A stretch of 64,000 nt of DNA, taken from assembly GCA_965229525.1 (NCBI GenBank), contig OZ245886.1, positions 310,001-374,000 on the forward strand. Direction: 5' to 3'. The stretch is from HXMU1420-13 sp965229525. Lineage in GTDB: Bacteria > Bacteroidota > Rhodothermia > Balneolales > Balneolaceae. Of the stretch, positions 62,567 through 64,000 are shown piece by piece. Every line of letters begins with the position of its first letter. Positions within the stretch are counted from its first letter, which is position 1. The notes beneath the pieces are model-generated. The model did no database searches. It saw nothing but the letters and a program-made list of their open reading frames with translations, and was not told where the DNA came from. The position numbers and the translations under genes were made by a program.

Positions 62567-63643
62567 CGATTCCGCCATTTCCTGCATTTTTTCCAGGTTA
62601 TCCTGGACTCGCAGTGCATCAATTACTTCTGCGATATCACCTTTCATTGCATTGTCTAGATTATATAATGTCAGGTTGATTCGATGATCCGTTATTCGAC
62701 CCTGAGGATAATTATACGTTCGAATCTTTGCCGACCGATCACCGGTTGAAACCTGGCTTTTACGATTAGCTGCTCGCTCTTTTTGCTTCTTTTCCAATTC
62801 GATGTCATACATCTTCGATCGCAGCATGGTCATAGCTCGCTCTTTATTTTGATGCTGAGATCGCTCCTCCTGACATTCCACTACAATTCCAGTTGGTTCA
62901 TGAGTAATTCGAATTGCAGAATCTGTTTTGTTAACGTGCTGTCCACCCGCACCACTAGCTCGGAATGTATCAATTCGTAGATCAGCAGTATTGATTTGGA
63001 TATCAACATCTTCAACTTCTGGTAAAACAGCCACCGTTGCAGCCGAAGTATGCACTCGTCCCTGACTCTCTGTGGCCGGAACTCGCTGCACTCGATGCAC
63101 TCCAGACTCAAATTTCATTTTCCCAAAGACTTCATTGCCTTCTAGTGAAAATGCAATTTCCTTATATCCACCTTTTTCAGATTCATTTAGACTCATCAAA
63201 CTCATTTTCCAACCCTGACCATCAGCAAATCGGCGATACATGTCGAACAAATCACCAGCAAAAATAGCTGCTTCATCTCCACCAGTACCAGCTCGTATTT
63301 CAATAATGGCATTCTTAGAATCTTCCGGATCTTTAGGCACTAGTTTTATCTTGATGGCTTCTTCAAGTGTTATGAGCTCATCCTTAATCTCTTCGTTTTC
63401 CATTTTCGCCATCTCGGTGATCTCCGGATCTTCATCCATTTCGATGAGCTCGTTATTTCCTTCTCGACGATTGATGAAATCTGTCCATGTATCATAATCG
63501 TTGGCTAGCTCTTCAATATCACTTCTCTCTTTGGTCAAAGCTGTGTACTTATCAGGATCTTCAAAAACAGCAGGATCGCTCATTGCTGCATTTATTTCCT
63601 CAAATCTCGATTTAATTTGCTTAAGCTTATTTTCAATATCCAT
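62564..63643 (-). CDS. prfA: Peptide chain release factor 1
   Basis: A 359-aa release factor for UAA and UAG stops. The peptidyl-tRNA hydrolysis motif GAGGQHVNKTDSAIRITHEPTG and the codon-recognition segment VQRVPATESQGRVHTSAATVAVLPE (PxT type, hence RF1 and not RF2) are both present. I place the start at 63643 (MDIENKLKQIK), which matches the family; a TTG at 63676 would add 11 residues. No prmC methyltransferase gene is adjacent within the window. Confidence 0.95.
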   Translation of the reverse strand: MDIENKLKQIKSRFEEINAAMSDPAVFEDPDKYTALTKERSDIEELANDYDTWTDFINRREGNNELIEMDEDPEITEMAKMENEEIKDELITLEEAIKIKLVPKDPEDSKNAIIEIRAGTGGDEAAIFAGDLFDMYRRFADGQGWKMSLMSLNESEKGGYKEIAFSLEGNEVFGKMKFESGVHRVQRVPATESQGRVHTSAATVAVLPEVEDVDIQINTADLRIDTFRASGAGGQHVNKTDSAIRITHEPTGIVVECQEERSQHQNKERAMTMLRSKMYDIELEKKQKERAANRKSQVSTGDRSAKIRTYNYPQGRITDHRINLTLYNLDNAMKGDIAEVIDALRVQDNLEKMQEMAES

Positions 63644-63718
63644 GTAGGAGAGTTGGGCTATCTTTAATGGCGTCAAATTTAAGTAATCGCAACATTAATA
63701 GAATGTAGAATATAGAAT

Positions 63719-64000
63719 TTAGCTAACAAGAATTTTTCTTCGGTAAGATCCAAGCATTTTGCTTACCTCAGTTAAATCATTTTTTAGGGTTGACGTATCT
63801 GCAAAACCTAGATCTTTTATTAATATTAAATAGTACTGACACTCTTCAAGCGACCCTTCTGCTATATTCATAAATCGAGCTTTATCTTTTACACCTCGTT
63901 TTCTAAAACCTTCGGCAATATTCGCTGCTATTGAAATACTTGCTCTCCGAATCTGAGACGTTATTCCATATGCCTCAGTTTTAGGAAAATTTTCAGAAAT
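63719..64000 (-). CDS. Four-helix-bundle protein (S23/IVS family), 5' part beyond the window
   Basis: The frame is open to the right edge. The visible 93 residues show the family signature: FPKTEAYGITSQIRRASISI, then AANIAEGFRKRG, then FMNIAEGSLEECQYYLILIKDLG. This is the S23-ribosomal/intervening-sequence four-helix-bundle family, scattered in Bacteroidota genomes and often next to repeats or inside rRNA genes. Its function is not established. Upstream neighbours are outside the window. Confidence 0.88.
   Translation of the reverse strand: MSENFPKTEAYGITSQIRRASISIAANIAEGFRKRGVKDKARFMNIAEGSLEECQYYLILIKDLGFADTSTLKNDLTEVSKMLGSYRRKILVS

Noticed and set aside
1..64000. tRNA or rRNA genes
   Set aside because: I looked for T-loop-like GGTTCGAATCC patterns on both strands; the partial hits (for example near 11104 and 25880) are inside protein genes and lack a cloverleaf context.

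Overview
The window reads as a chromosomal segment of a marine-type member of the Balneolaeota/Rhodothermaeota side of the FCB group. Three secreted proteins end in a type IX-style sorting domain with the motif N-[YF]-P-N-P-F-N-P-x-T. Lipoproteins carry loose Bacteroidota-like lipoboxes, one promoter fits the Bacteroidota TAnnTTTG -7 pattern, and base composition is AT-rich. The phylum call is inference from these features; no rRNA or tRNA gene is present to settle it.

Layout. 1-3.3 kb: end of a TolB-like propeller lipoprotein and a secreted subtilase. 3.9-7.1 kb: tricorn-like protease. 7.5-10.5 kb: thioredoxin, a two-subunit Na+/solute symporter and a VOC protein. 10.7-17.1 kb: a B12 block with the B12-dependent ribonucleotide reductase NrdJ, an AT-rich spacer holding DnaA-box sequences, and a BtuB-like receptor under a cobalamin riboswitch. 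17.1-21 kb: a GAF/PAS histidine kinase, a lipoprotein and a DUF3047 protein. 21.1-28.5 kb: an RND efflux operon with one adaptor and two permeases, then an acyl-ACP thioesterase. 29.3-34.6 kb: a T9SS cargo protein, a dicarboxylate/amino-acid symporter, DUF92 and DUF3098. 34.6-39.7 kb: maf, a TPR protein, an 'asparagine synthetase B'-like protein, mazG and a convergent DUF2306 gene. 39.9-43.7 kb: citrate synthase and leuS. 43.8-47.3 kb: two tandem copies of a [PEGA-like membrane protein + lipoprotein] module. 47.3-48.1 kb: a REP-associated tyrosine transposase (RAYT) with its palindromes. 48.1-56 kb: a minus-strand cluster of gatB, a thioredoxin-fold lipoprotein, tpiA, purD, an NHL propeller, a LuxE-like and a LuxC-like gene. 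56-58.4 kb: an FG-GAP T9SS protein and a rhodanese lipoprotein. 58.8-62.4 kb: tandem ATP- and GTP-type PEP carboxykinases. 62.5-64 kb: prfA and the 3' part of a four-helix-bundle gene.

Most of the window is core metabolism and envelope biology. The unusual part is its palindromic repeats. At least four families are present, and some lie inside or at the edge of genes: within the RAYT reading frame, in frame inside purD, and over the start codon of the luxC-like gene. A degraded copy of the 3' end of the luxC-like gene lies on the far side of the RAYT. Other points to check are the DnaA-box/AT-rich spacer upstream of nrdJ, the two adjacent PEP carboxykinases, the duplicated PEGA/lipoprotein pair and a thioredoxin-fold lipoprotein without redox cysteines. 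I did not find a clearly new defence or biosynthetic system. All functions are read from sequence motifs only.
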